Source of the DNA: Muribaculaceae bacterium
GTDB taxonomy: Bacteria; Bacteroidota; Bacteroidia; Bacteroidales; Muribaculaceae
Assembly (NCBI GenBank): GCA_029057255.1
Contig: JAICZO010000337.1
Span: forward strand, 1-15,273
DNA length: 15,273 nucleotides
Direction of reading: 5' to 3'
The translations under genes were made by a program, and so were the position numbers. Positions 1 through 7,970 of the stretch are shown piece by piece (position 1 is the first letter of the stretch; each line of letters starts with the position of its first letter). Below the pieces are notes generated by a model. The model searched no databases and was not told the DNA's origin. It saw only the letters and a program-made list of their open reading frames with translations.

Positions 1-619
1 GCTCGGCGTCGACCTGCCCGGAGAGACACGCGGCTTCATCCCCAACGCCAAGTTCTATGACAAGTTCTACTCCGAGGGGCACTGGAGCGCCAACACCATC
101 ATATCGGTGTCGATCGGCCAGGGTGAGATTCTGGCATCGCCGCTGCAGATAGCCAACCTCGGCGCCACTATCGCCAACCGCGGATACTTCATCACCCCGC
201 ATGTGGTTAAGGAGATACAGGATACTGTCATGCCTCAGGAACTGCTCGAGAAGCGTTTCCCCACCATCGAGCAGCACTACTTCCAGGATGTGGCCGAGGG
301 CATGCGCATGGCCGTGACCGGCGGTACCTGCCGACGGGCTGCGATACCGGGCATCGAGGTATGCGGCAAGACCGGTACGGCCCAGAACCCGCACGGCAAG
401 GACCACTCGGCATTCATGGGCTTCGCGCCCTACAACGAGCCGAAGATTGCCGTGGCCGTATACGTCGAGAACGGCGGCTGGGGTGCCACCTACGGCGTGC
501 CTATCGGCAGCCTCGTGATGGAGAAGTATCTCACCGGCAAGATTGCCCCCGAGAGAAAATATATGGAAGAACAAATGATAAACTCGTCGATATACTATGC
601 CCCTGCCAAGAAGAAATGA
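1..619 (+). CDS. mrdA: Penicillin-binding protein 2, C-terminal part (5' end outside window)
   Basis: This is the last 205 residues of a class B penicillin-binding protein, the transpeptidase that cross-links new peptidoglycan in the periplasm during cell elongation. The open frame enters from the left edge (first whole codon at base 2), so a GTG at 107 is internal valine and not a start. The visible part is the end of the transpeptidase domain. It includes a SIGQGE...SPLQ segment typical of PBP2 (107-151) and the catalytic KTGTAQ motif (368-385), whose KTG lies on the beta-strand lining the active site. The SxxK and SxN motifs must lie upstream. rodA follows with a 23-base overlap, the usual mrdA-rodA pair of the Rod complex, which is why I call PBP2 and not the division enzyme FtsI. 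The tail after the domain is short and ends in lysines. Confidence 0.93.
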   Translation, partial: LGVDLPGETRGFIPNAKFYDKFYSEGHWSANTIISVSIGQGEILASPLQIANLGATIANRGYFITPHVVKEIQDTVMPQELLEKRFPTIEQHYFQDVAEGMRMAVTGGTCRRAAIPGIEVCGKTGTAQNPHGKDHSAFMGFAPYNEPKIAVAVYVENGGWGATYGVPIGSLVMEKYLTGKIAPERKYMEEQMINSSIYYAPAKKK

Positions 620-2066
620 CCCCGCGACGACGTTCCGCAACCTTGACTGGGTGACGGTGACGATATACCTTATCATGGTCTTTGCCGGCATGGTCAGCAT
701 CTATGCCGCCAGCTATGACTTCGACAATGCGTCGATGTTTGCAGTCACCGAGTTCTCGGGCAAGCAGCTGAGATGGATCGGACTGTCGGCAATGCTCGGT
801 CTGGTGCTGCTGCTGATTGACGCCCGCATGTACGAGACTTATGCCTATCCGATATACATCGCCGTTGTCATACTGCTGTTTATCACGCCCTTTGTGGCGC
901 ACGACATCAAGGGTTCGCGCTCGTGGATATCCTTCGGCTCGATGAGTCTGCAGCCGGCGGAGTTCGCCAAGTTTGCCACGGCGCTTGCCCTGGCCAAGCT
1001 CTTCAGCAGCTACCACTTCGTGCTTAACGCCAAGGCCATGAACTATGTCAAGGCCATAGCCATCATCGTCGTGCCGATAGTGCTTATCCTGCTGCAGAAC
1101 GAGACCGGGTCGGCGCTGACCTTCATGGCGCTGTTCTTCGTGCTCTACCGCGAGGGCATGAGCGGTCTTGTGCTCTTCGCCGCCTTCTTTGCCGTGGTGA
1201 TATTCGTGGTCGCCATCAAGTATACCGAGACCGCCGTGATAGGCATCCCGACGGGCGAGTTTGCCGTCATGGTGATGATTATGATAGTGATGGTTGCTAT
1301 GGGCGTCATCTATTCGCGGCGCCTCGAGCTGGGCCGCAACCTTATCTTCTGGTTTGCCGGAACGGGTCTTGTCGAGTACGGCCTCACGCTTGCCGGCATA
1401 GGGTTCCCCGCGCTCCCTGTGACGCTTGCCGTCATCGGCGTGGCCTGCATCTACGTCATCGTCGAGGCCATCAAGTATCATAAGCCGGGGCTGTACCTGA
1501 CCGTTACGACGGCAGTTCTCGCCGTGGTGTTCCTCTTCTCGGTCAATATGGCCTTCGACAAGCTCCAGCCCCACCAGAAGCTGCGTATCCAGGTCGCCCT
1601 GGGCATCGTCGAGGACCTCCGCAACGCCGGATACAACGTCAACCAGTCCAAGATTGCCATAGGCTCGGGCGGCTTCTTCGGCAAGGGATTCCTCAACGGC
1701 ACGCAGACCAAGCTCAAGTATGTGCCCGAGCAGCACACCGACTTCATCTTCTGCACCATAGGCGAGGAGGAGGGCTTTGTGGGCGCCATGATTGTCACCC
1801 TGCTTTTCCTCGGGCTTATACTGAGGGTGCTGTCGATAGGTGAGCGTCAGCCGACAACTTTCGGGCGTGTATACGCCTATTGTGTGGCGTCATACTTCAT
1901 GTTCCACTTCTGCATCAATATCGGCATGGTCATAGGCTTGTGCCCCGTTATCGGCATCCCGCTGCCCTTCTTCAGCTACGGCGGCTCGTCGCTGTGGGGC
2001 TTCACGATTCTGCTGTTCATACTGCTGAAAATCGACGCCGCCCGCAAGAACGTGCTGTCGTACTGA
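597..2066 (+). CDS. rodA: RodA, SEDS-family peptidoglycan glycosyltransferase
   Basis: This 489-residue polytopic membrane protein polymerises lipid II into glycan strands for lateral wall growth and works with PBP2, whose gene overlaps it by 23 bases. SEDS signatures are clear: GSRSWISFG...QPAEFAKF (106-126), QNETGSALTF (167-176), the segment from NQSKIAIGSGG (349) to the PEQHTDFIF motif (377-385), and a last membrane helix region with IGIPLPFFSYGGSS. D382 in the HTDFIF motif matches the essential aspartate of RodA. The ATG at 597 is chosen because it gives a short cytoplasmic leader before the first helix and couples translation to mrdA. The protein is about 120 residues longer than E. coli RodA. 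Most of the excess is a hydrophobic insertion around residues 195-315. Identity is secure; the role of the insertion is unknown. Confidence 0.95.
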   Translation: MPLPRRNDPATTFRNLDWVTVTIYLIMVFAGMVSIYAASYDFDNASMFAVTEFSGKQLRWIGLSAMLGLVLLLIDARMYETYAYPIYIAVVILLFITPFVAHDIKGSRSWISFGSMSLQPAEFAKFATALALAKLFSSYHFVLNAKAMNYVKAIAIIVVPIVLILLQNETGSALTFMALFFVLYREGMSGLVLFAAFFAVVIFVVAIKYTETAVIGIPTGEFAVMVMIMIVMVAMGVIYSRRLELGRNLIFWFAGTGLVEYGLTLAGIGFPALPVTLAVIGVACIYVIVEAIKYHKPGLYLTVTTAVLAVVFLFSVNMAFDKLQPHQKLRIQVALGIVEDLRNAGYNVNQSKIAIGSGGFFGKGFLNGTQTKLKYVPEQHTDFIFCTIGEEEGFVGAMIVTLLFLGLILRVLSIGERQPTTFGRVYAYCVASYFMFHFCINIGMVIGLCPVIGIPLPFFSYGGSSLWGFTILLFILLKIDAARKNVLSY

Positions 2067-3143
2067 TCAGCCGTGCGAGGCGCGCATGTAGAGCGCCACT
2101 GCGATAATCGAATAAATGAAATTGGGTATCCACATCGCCACAAACGGTGATGTGAGACCTGTTATGGCGAATGTCTGAGTGATGGTCATGAAGAGGATGT
2201 AGCTGAAACTCAGCACCAGACCGATGCCGATGTTCAGTCCCATGCCGCCCTTCTGCTTCTTGACCGACAGTGTCATGCCTATGATGGTGAGGATGAACGC
2301 CGCCGCCGTCATGGCATACCTGCGCTCGTTCTCGACCTCGAACGACTGTATGTTGCCGACGCCTCGCATCTTCTGCCGGCTGATATACTCTCTGAGCTCG
2401 GGCGAAGTCATCTTCTCGTGGTCGACTTCGGAGATAAGGAAGTCGCGAGGCTCGAAGGCTATGCTTGTGTCGCGCGAGCGTCCTTTGATGATGTGCTCGC
2501 GGTCGTCGCGGAAGTCACGCTGCACATAGTCGAATATCTTCCACTGGTAGAGCGTGTCCCACTTGATGGTCTGTGCCGTCAGTCGCGACGTGAGCCTCTT
2601 GTTCTCGTCGAACGACTCGAGCGAGAAGCGGTGTCCGGTCTTGGTGATGTTGTCGTAGCGGCTCATGTATGCTATCTGCCCCGGTGCCACCATAAGCATG
2701 ATGTTTGAGCCGTAGTCGATGCGTTTGTTCTTGACGTAGGTGTTGGTGTAGTTGATGCGCTTGACGTTGGCCGGGGGTATGATATATGCGCTGAGCACGA
2801 ATGTTGCCGCAGCTATTATTGCGGCGGCGAACATGTAGGGGCGCAAGAGCCTCCTGAAGCTCATGCCTGTCGAGAGCATGGCTATTATCTCGCTGTTGCC
2901 CGCCAATTTCGACGTGAAGAAGATGACGGCGATGAAGGTGAACAGCGGCGAGAACTGGTTGGCGAAGTAGGGCAGGAAGTTGACGAAGTAGTCGAATATC
3001 GTAGCCTTCAGGGGCGCCTTGATGAACGAGTCGAGTTTCTCGTTGATGTCGAACATGACCACAATCGCCAGCAGCAGTATGATGGCGAAGATGTAAGTGC
3101 CGAGGAACTTGCGGATTATGTAGCGGTCAAGTATCTTGAACAT
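2067..3143 (-). CDS. LptF/LptG-family lipopolysaccharide export permease (YjgP/YjgQ)
   Basis: This 358-residue inner-membrane protein belongs to the LptF/LptG permease family, which with LptB extracts lipopolysaccharide from the inner membrane and passes it to the periplasmic bridge. It has the family layout. Three N-terminal membrane segments lie at roughly 12-32, 57-80 and 102-124. A periplasmic domain of about 150 residues (the beta-jellyroll position) follows, and then three C-terminal segments (about 276-293, 300-325, 330-352). The N-terminus MFKILDRYIIRKFLGTY is typical. Whether it acts as F or G cannot be decided from sequence alone; two paralogues are normally needed. It lies 15 bases downstream of tgt and is probably cotranscribed. 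A purine-rich AGGGGGAGAGG precedes the ATG and may serve as a Shine-Dalgarno site, which is unusual in this group. Its TGA directly abuts the rodA stop on the other strand. Confidence 0.92.
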   Translation of the reverse strand: MFKILDRYIIRKFLGTYIFAIILLLAIVVMFDINEKLDSFIKAPLKATIFDYFVNFLPYFANQFSPLFTFIAVIFFTSKLAGNSEIIAMLSTGMSFRRLLRPYMFAAAIIAAATFVLSAYIIPPANVKRINYTNTYVKNKRIDYGSNIMLMVAPGQIAYMSRYDNITKTGHRFSLESFDENKRLTSRLTAQTIKWDTLYQWKIFDYVQRDFRDDREHIIKGRSRDTSIAFEPRDFLISEVDHEKMTSPELREYISRQKMRGVGNIQSFEVENERRYAMTAAAFILTIIGMTLSVKKQKGGMGLNIGIGLVLSFSYILFMTITQTFAITGLTSPFVAMWIPNFIYSIIAVALYMRASHG

Positions 3144-3158
3144 GTCGCCTCTCCCCCT

Positions 3159-4289
3159 TTAGAGCCTACGGCCGAGTTTCTGCACCATTTCGGTCTTCCA
3201 GTCGTGGAAGTCTCCGGCGAAGATGTGTTTGCGTGCCTCGCCCACGAGCCACAGATAGAAGGCAAGGTTGTGTATCGATGCTATCTGCATAGCCAGCAGC
3301 TCGTTGGCAATGAACAGATGGCGGACGTATGCCTTGGTGTACACGCGGTCGACTTCGGCGGGGCTGTCGGCCCACAGCGGAGAGAAGTCGTTGGCCCATT
3401 TGAGGTTGCGCATGTTCATGGTGCCTTCGGGGGTGAAGAGCATGCCGTTGCGGCCGTTGCGGGTGGGCATCACGCAGTCCATCATGTCGACGCCGCGGTC
3501 GATGGCCTCGAGGATGTTTATCGGGGTGCCGACGCCCATCAGGTAGCGGGGGCGGTCGGTGGGCAGCACATCGTTGACCACTTCGATCATGTCATACATC
3601 ACTTCGGCAGGCTCGCCCACGGCGAGTCCTCCGATGGCGTAGCCGTCAGCACCGAGCGACTTTACATGCTCGGCGGCCTCGCGGCGCAGGTCGGGGTATG
3701 TGCAGCCCTGCACGATGGGGAAGTATGACTGATAGTGGCCGTACTTGGGTTGGGTTGCCTTGTAGTGTGCCCAGCCGCGCTCGAGCCAGCGCTTGGTGAG
3801 GTCGAGGCTGCGCCGGGTGTATGTCCTGTCAGACGTGCCGGGAGGGCACTCGTCGAGCGCCATCATTATGTCGGAGCCTATGGTGCGCTGTATGTCGACG
3901 ACGTTCTCGGGCGTGAAGAGGTGCTTCGAGCCGTCGATGTGGCTGCGGAAGTGTGCGCCTTCTTCGGTGAGCTTGCGGTTGGAGCTGAGAGAGAACACCT
4001 GGAAGCCGCCGCTGTCGGTCAGGATAGGACGGTCCCAGCCGTTGAACTTGTGGAGGCCTCCGGCCTGCTCGATGACGTCCATGCCGGGGCGGAGATAGAG
4101 GTGGTATGTGTTGCCGAGGATAATCTGAGCCTTTACCTGCTCGCGCAGTTCTGCCGTGTGCACGCCTTTGACGGTGCCGACAGTGCCCACGGGCATGAAT
4201 ATCGGGGTCTCGATGGTGCCGTGGTCAGTCTCGATGAGTCCTGCGCGGGCGGCGCAGTCGGCGCATGTATGCTGGAGTGTGAATTTCAT
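3159..4289 (-). CDS. tgt: tRNA-guanine transglycosylase (queuine synthesis)
   Basis: The product exchanges guanine 34 of tRNAs with GUN anticodons for preQ1, the first tRNA-level step to queuosine. It is 376 residues long from the start chosen here. Core motifs are intact: TDSGGFQVFS with general acid D92, substrate-pocket motifs DECPP (146-150) and GGLAVGE (220-226), and VDMMDCVMPTRNGRNG with catalytic nucleophile D271. The C-terminal zinc motif CxCxxC of E. coli Tgt is absent: the aligned stretch (about 305-320) has no cysteine, although the SIHN histidine (H340) remains. An ATG 33 bases upstream (4322) is in frame, but a well-formed promoter lies between it and 4289, so a transcript from that promoter cannot include it; MKFTLQHT is also the expected N-terminus. 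It is first gene of a unit with the LPS permease. Confidence 0.95.
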   Translation of the reverse strand: MKFTLQHTCADCAARAGLIETDHGTIETPIFMPVGTVGTVKGVHTAELREQVKAQIILGNTYHLYLRPGMDVIEQAGGLHKFNGWDRPILTDSGGFQVFSLSSNRKLTEEGAHFRSHIDGSKHLFTPENVVDIQRTIGSDIMMALDECPPGTSDRTYTRRSLDLTKRWLERGWAHYKATQPKYGHYQSYFPIVQGCTYPDLRREAAEHVKSLGADGYAIGGLAVGEPAEVMYDMIEVVNDVLPTDRPRYLMGVGTPINILEAIDRGVDMMDCVMPTRNGRNGMLFTPEGTMNMRNLKWANDFSPLWADSPAEVDRVYTKAYVRHLFIANELLAMQIASIHNLAFYLWLVGEARKHIFAGDFHDWKTEMVQKLGRRL

Positions 4290-4309
4290 TGTCTTGCTTG
4301 TATAGTCTG

Positions 4310-4341
4310 CAAAGTTACTCATTTTGGATGATACGGCAAAA
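4310..4341 (-). promoter_or_regulatory. Bacteroidetes-type promoter of tgt
   Basis: Read on the minus strand, TTTTG (4341-4337) is followed by 19 bases and TAACTTTG (4317-4310). This matches the Bacteroidetes primary sigma pattern TTTG-N19/20-TAnnTTTG. The TAA of the -7 box is also the stop codon of comEC (4317-4315), so the promoter lies in the last codons of the upstream gene. Transcription should start near 4303, giving a leader of only about 14 bases before the ATG at 4289, and this supports that start. Confidence 0.8.
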
Positions 4342-6225
4342 TGGCCTCAATGCAAGCCTGTGCGTGGCCACGCTTCTGCGTCGGGCTGCCGCCTCGATGT
4401 CGGCGCAGCGGCTGTCGTCGATGTCGGCGCCTATTATCACACATGCCGCGCGGGTTGAGTCGAGCAGTACGTCAGTGTCGCCCCTGAACCGCCCCGTCAC
4501 CACGACGATGTCGGCATGGCCCTCGGGCATGGCTTTGCCTGCGAAGGCTATGCTGCCCGCAGGCGAGTCGACGCGCCCCGGCCGAGGGTGTCTCGCCGGA
4601 GTGCTGCCGTATAGGGCGAAGAAAGGAGAGAAGTCAGTGACGGCACGGCCCGATGCAGCGCCGATATACGAGACCGCCTCCGTGTGGCTGACGATGTGGA
4701 TGTCGGTGCCACGGCTGTCGCCGTCGATGATGACGGCTTCGCCCCGTTGCTGCGGCTCGCAGCCAGTGGCGAGCAGGCAGACTGCCGCCGCTCCGGCCGA
4801 GTATAAGCGTAGCCTATTGTTCGCGGCCTTGGCCACTATGCCGAGTGCGGCTATGGCGGCGGTGAGGCACAGCAGCGACAGCGTGCCGGGCGTGGATACC
4901 AGTGCCGGGCTTGCCTCTGCCGCGGTGTCGAGGGCTGCCGAGGCGTAGGAGTGGAAGATATTGACGGCATCGGCAAACAGACTGTTGCCCGTGATGACAG
5001 CGCCGAGCCCCGCGCACATGAACACGGGGAAGAGCATGACGGCGACGGCGTTGACGGGCACGGAGCTGAGGCTGACGGTATGGAACCATGCGAGCATAAC
5101 CGGGAGCGTGCCCGTGAAAGCGGCGGCAGGCACGGCAAAGGGCAGGAGCAGGCGGCGTGCCATGCGGTGCCCGGCGGTCATCCGCCCGACGGCGCCTGCG
5201 AAGACGAGTATGCCCGCCACGGCGCCGAACGACAGCTGGAATCCGGCCGAGAATAGTTTGTAGGGGTCGATGGCGAGCACGACGAAGAAGGCGAAGAACA
5301 GCGCTCCTGCCGGGCTGTAGCCGCGGTTGCTCATCTTGGATACAAGGAAGACGGTGACCATGACGGAGGCGCGGATGACCGACGGCGTCAGGCCGGTGAC
5401 GAAGGCGTATGCCCACACCGCCGCTATCGTCAGCGCGAAGCGTGTGCGCCGCATGCCTGCCACCGACAGCGGCCACAGCAAGACGCCGATGACGGCCGCT
5501 ATGACGCCGACGTGGAAGCCGCTCACGCACAGCAGGTGCGACAGACCGGTGGCGCGGAAGGCCTCGCGGGTGTCGGGCGGGGTGTCGCCCGTGCCGAGAG
5601 CCGATGCCACAAGCAGGGCGGAGGCGCCCGGCGACAGCTGCGAGGCGTAGACGGCGTCGGCTATCGCAGAGCGTAAGCGGCCGGGCACGAAGCGTATGTC
5701 GTCGCTTTTGCCGCATACCGTCACACCGTCACGGTGCACTACGGCCGATGCCGATATGCGCTGCGACCGCTCTGTCATCGCGGCCATGCGCATGCCGGGG
5801 ATGTCCGACAGGTGGCCTGCGGGGCGCAGCCGGCTCTTGAAAGCGATGATGTCGCCGGGTGCGAGAGTCGGCACGATGTCGGTCACGACGAGGGATACGC
5901 GCAGTGGCGCCCCGCCGTCCTGCGGCACTGTCACTATTGCCCGGGTGCCGCATGTGCCTGTGCGTGCCTCCTCGACCACTGCCGTGCGTGTGCGTGTCGA
6001 TGTGTCGTCCGCGGGCGGCGGGGCGAGATGCCACGCCCATATGCCGACAAATATGTAGGCGGCGACGAAGGCTATGGCCGAACTGATGCTGCCGCGGCAC
6101 AGAACGAGCGATATGGCAAGCGCCGCACCACCGATGCAGATGCCTGTCACTGATGACGAGGCTACGGTGAGTGCGGCGCACAGTGCCGCCAGGGCGAGGA
6201 GAAGCGACGGCGGCACGCGGTTCAT
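4315..6225 (-). CDS. comEC: ComEC/Rec2-family competence channel protein
   Basis: ComEC forms the inner-membrane channel that takes in single-stranded DNA during transformation. The 636 residues show the family order. Several N-terminal membrane segments (1-66) are followed by an OB-like soluble domain (about 78-180, DUF4131 region). The competence core begins near 190 and carries GLSHLLCVSGFHVG (227-240), TPSVIRASVM (280-289) and FQLSFGAV (329-336), with several further helices to about 495. The C-terminal 140 residues are soluble. They sit where other ComEC proteins carry a metallo-beta-lactamase domain, but I find no HxHxDH metal motif. The segment DIVVVTGRF...RACVIIGADIDD resembles the degenerate remnant I recall in Bacteroidetes homologues. 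It is last gene of the five-gene unit, starting 10 bases after yeiH. Natural competence is not shown by this gene alone. Confidence 0.9.
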   Translation of the reverse strand: MNRVPPSLLLALAALCAALTVASSSVTGICIGGAALAISLVLCRGSISSAIAFVAAYIFVGIWAWHLAPPPADDTSTRTRTAVVEEARTGTCGTRAIVTVPQDGGAPLRVSLVVTDIVPTLAPGDIIAFKSRLRPAGHLSDIPGMRMAAMTERSQRISASAVVHRDGVTVCGKSDDIRFVPGRLRSAIADAVYASQLSPGASALLVASALGTGDTPPDTREAFRATGLSHLLCVSGFHVGVIAAVIGVLLWPLSVAGMRRTRFALTIAAVWAYAFVTGLTPSVIRASVMVTVFLVSKMSNRGYSPAGALFFAFFVVLAIDPYKLFSAGFQLSFGAVAGILVFAGAVGRMTAGHRMARRLLLPFAVPAAAFTGTLPVMLAWFHTVSLSSVPVNAVAVMLFPVFMCAGLGAVITGNSLFADAVNIFHSYASAALDTAAEASPALVSTPGTLSLLCLTAAIAALGIVAKAANNRLRLYSAGAAAVCLLATGCEPQQRGEAVIIDGDSRGTDIHIVSHTEAVSYIGAASGRAVTDFSPFFALYGSTPARHPRPGRVDSPAGSIAFAGKAMPEGHADIVVVTGRFRGDTDVLLDSTRAACVIIGADIDDSRCADIEAAARRRSVATHRLALRPFCRIIQNE

Positions 6226-6235
6226 GACGGGTCTG

Positions 6236-7183
6236 TTACTCGAGGGTGTTCATCACAACGGCAAGCGACGAGATGCTGATGACAACCCAGAGTGCGACAG
6301 CCTGCAGCAGCGGGCGGACGCCGACCTGCTTTATGGAGTTGATCGACAGTGATGCGCCGATGAGGAAGAGCGTGACGACCATGCCTCGCTTGGCGATCCA
6401 CACCATAGTGCTCACAAACCACTCGGGGAGAGCTACGTAGGTGTTGACAATCATAGCCAGCACGAAGATGAAGATAAACCAGGGGATGGATATCTTGGCG
6501 GACTTGTCGCGGAAGATGAACATGGTGACGAAGGCCAGCGGTATAATCCAGAGGGCGCGGGTCAGCTTGACGAGTGTGGCAATCTGAAGCGCTTCCTCGC
6601 CGTATATTTCGCCTGCGCCTACCACCGACGAGGTGTCGTGGATGGCAATGGCGGCCCATGTGCCGAACTGGTGCTGTGTCATCTCAAGGGCATGACCCAG
6701 AGGCGGGAAGATGAAGAGCGCGATAGAGTTGAGGATGAAGATGACGCCGAGCGAAACGGCCATTTCGTTCTCGTCGGCCTTTACGACAGGACCCACGGCG
6801 GCAATGGCGCTGCCTCCGCAGATTGCTGTGCCCGACGATATGAGATAAGCGGTCTTGCGGTTGATGTGCAGCCAGTAGCCGAGCAGCACGCCGAGGCACA
6901 TCACACCCACGACGGATACTATCGAGAAGAGCATGCCCTCGGAGCCTGACTTGAGCGACTCCTGGAGGTTCATGTTGAAGCCGAGGCAGACAACAGCCAC
7001 CTGAAGCAGATACTTCGATGTCTTCTTGTTGAATTTGGGGCAGGGGTTGGGGAAGATTAACGCGAAGATAAGGCCGCACAGCAGTGCCAGAGGTGCGGAA
7101 ATCTGCGGGAGGCCGAACTGCGCGAAAGGAAAGAGTATCAGCGCTATAACCGCAATGTAAATGGTTTTTGAAAGTGCTTTCAT
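6236..7183 (-). CDS. yeiH: YeiH-family membrane protein (UPF0324, putative sulfate exporter family)
   Basis: This 315-residue protein is almost wholly hydrophobic, with about ten predicted membrane segments. It carries the two family signatures: GTAICGGSAIAA (118-129) and WAAIAIHDTSSVVGAG (176-191). Databases name this family putative sulfate exporters, but the substrate is not established to my knowledge, so I give only the family. An in-frame ATG lies far upstream at 7378, inside aroE. The start at 7183 is preferred because MKALSKTIYIAVIALILFP runs straight into the first helix and because it follows the aroE stop by 4 bases. The extra 65 residues of the longer version are aroE read in another frame. 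comEC follows after 10 bases. Nothing in sequence links its transport role to its neighbours. Confidence 0.88.
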   Translation of the reverse strand: MKALSKTIYIAVIALILFPFAQFGLPQISAPLALLCGLIFALIFPNPCPKFNKKTSKYLLQVAVVCLGFNMNLQESLKSGSEGMLFSIVSVVGVMCLGVLLGYWLHINRKTAYLISSGTAICGGSAIAAVGPVVKADENEMAVSLGVIFILNSIALFIFPPLGHALEMTQHQFGTWAAIAIHDTSSVVGAGEIYGEEALQIATLVKLTRALWIIPLAFVTMFIFRDKSAKISIPWFIFIFVLAMIVNTYVALPEWFVSTMVWIAKRGMVVTLFLIGASLSINSIKQVGVRPLLQAVALWVVISISSLAVVMNTLE

Positions 7184-7187
7184 AGTT

Positions 7188-7970
7188 TTACTTTGTTTTC
7201 CATATGTTAAGCGATGCCATCGCCTGACGGTGCAACATCTCGAGGCCGTTCTTGACTTTGGCTCCGCGCTCGGCGGAGCGTCGCATAAACTCGGTTGTCG
7301 CCGGATTGTAGACAAGGTCGTGGCAGAAGCACGAGCTGTCGATAAGACCGTAGGGCAGAGGAGGACACGATTCGGCATCGGGGTATGTACCGAGTGGCGT
7401 GGCGTTGATTATAAGAGGATTGGCGGCTATGACATCGGCTGTGATGTCGTCGTAGCCTATGGTGTCGGAGGCGGATGTGCTCCTTGAGACGAAGGTATGT
7501 CTTATGCCGAGCTTGCCGAGGGCTGTGGCTACTGCTTTGGCAGCTCCGCCGGTGCCGAGAATCAGTGCTCCCGAGCCTTCGGGCATTTCTTCGGTCATGG
7601 GCAGCACGCTTTGTCGGAAGCCCTCGACGTCGGTGTTGTAGCCCTCCAGAGCAGTGACGCGGCCGCCGCTGTCGCGGACGATGCGCACGGTGTTGACGGC
7701 TCCCGCTTCGGCGGCTTCGGGCGATATGCGGTCAAGGTACTGCATAATCTCCACCTTGTAGGGCGCCGTCACGTTGAAGCCTTTCAGCTGCGGGTTGAGG
7801 AGCACCAGCGAGTACAGCGCCTCGGGAGTGAGCGCGGGCAGCTCGAAGTTGTCGTAGCTCTCCTTGCTGCCCTGAGCAGCGAAGTAGGCGGTAAAGAATT
7901 CCTTGGATTTGGAGTGTCCCAGGGGTCTGCCTATAAGGCCGTAGTCGGTGTCTGACAGTTGTTTCAGCAT
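7188..7970 (-). CDS. aroE: Shikimate dehydrogenase
   Basis: The enzyme reduces 3-dehydroshikimate to shikimate with NADPH, the fourth step of the chorismate pathway. It is 260 residues from the chosen start. The substrate-binding serines lie in GHSKS (S20, S22). NVTAPYK contains catalytic K72, and YNTD contains D114, the partner of that lysine. LGTGGAAKA (138-146) is the glycine-rich NADP loop, and INATPLG (188-194) follows in the cofactor domain. The ATG at 7970 overlaps the end of rluD as ATGCTGA, suggesting translational coupling. An in-frame ATG at 7997 lies 27 bases further inside rluD and adds residues not expected in the family. It is third gene in the unit; yeiH begins 4 bases after it. 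Confidence 0.94.
   Translation of the reverse strand: MLKQLSDTDYGLIGRPLGHSKSKEFFTAYFAAQGSKESYDNFELPALTPEALYSLVLLNPQLKGFNVTAPYKVEIMQYLDRISPEAAEAGAVNTVRIVRDSGGRVTALEGYNTDVEGFRQSVLPMTEEMPEGSGALILGTGGAAKAVATALGKLGIRHTFVSRSTSASDTIGYDDITADVIAANPLIINATPLGTYPDAESCPPLPYGLIDSSCFCHDLVYNPATTEFMRRSAERGAKVKNGLEMLHRQAMASLNIWKTK

Noticed and set aside
531..1736. A 401-codon open frame on the minus strand opposite rodA.
   Set aside because: It lies wholly antisense to a confidently identified SEDS protein. Its translation is a histidine-, aspartate- and glycine-rich composition typical of an antisense frame in GC-rich coding DNA.
2079..2097. A GGCGC...GCGCC stem near the rodA end as a terminator.
   Set aside because: It is only 5 pairs with a 9-base loop, lies inside the permease coding sequence and has no following T run.
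4290..4322. An earlier start for Tgt at 4322 adding 11 residues.
   Set aside because: The predicted promoter -7 box and transcription start lie downstream of that ATG, and the 4289 start gives the usual family N-terminus.
7184..7378. A longer YeiH with 65 more N-terminal residues from an ATG at 7378.
   Set aside because: The extra stretch is aroE in another frame, is rich in arginine and cysteine, and has no counterpart in the family. The ATG at 7183 follows the aroE stop by 4 bases.
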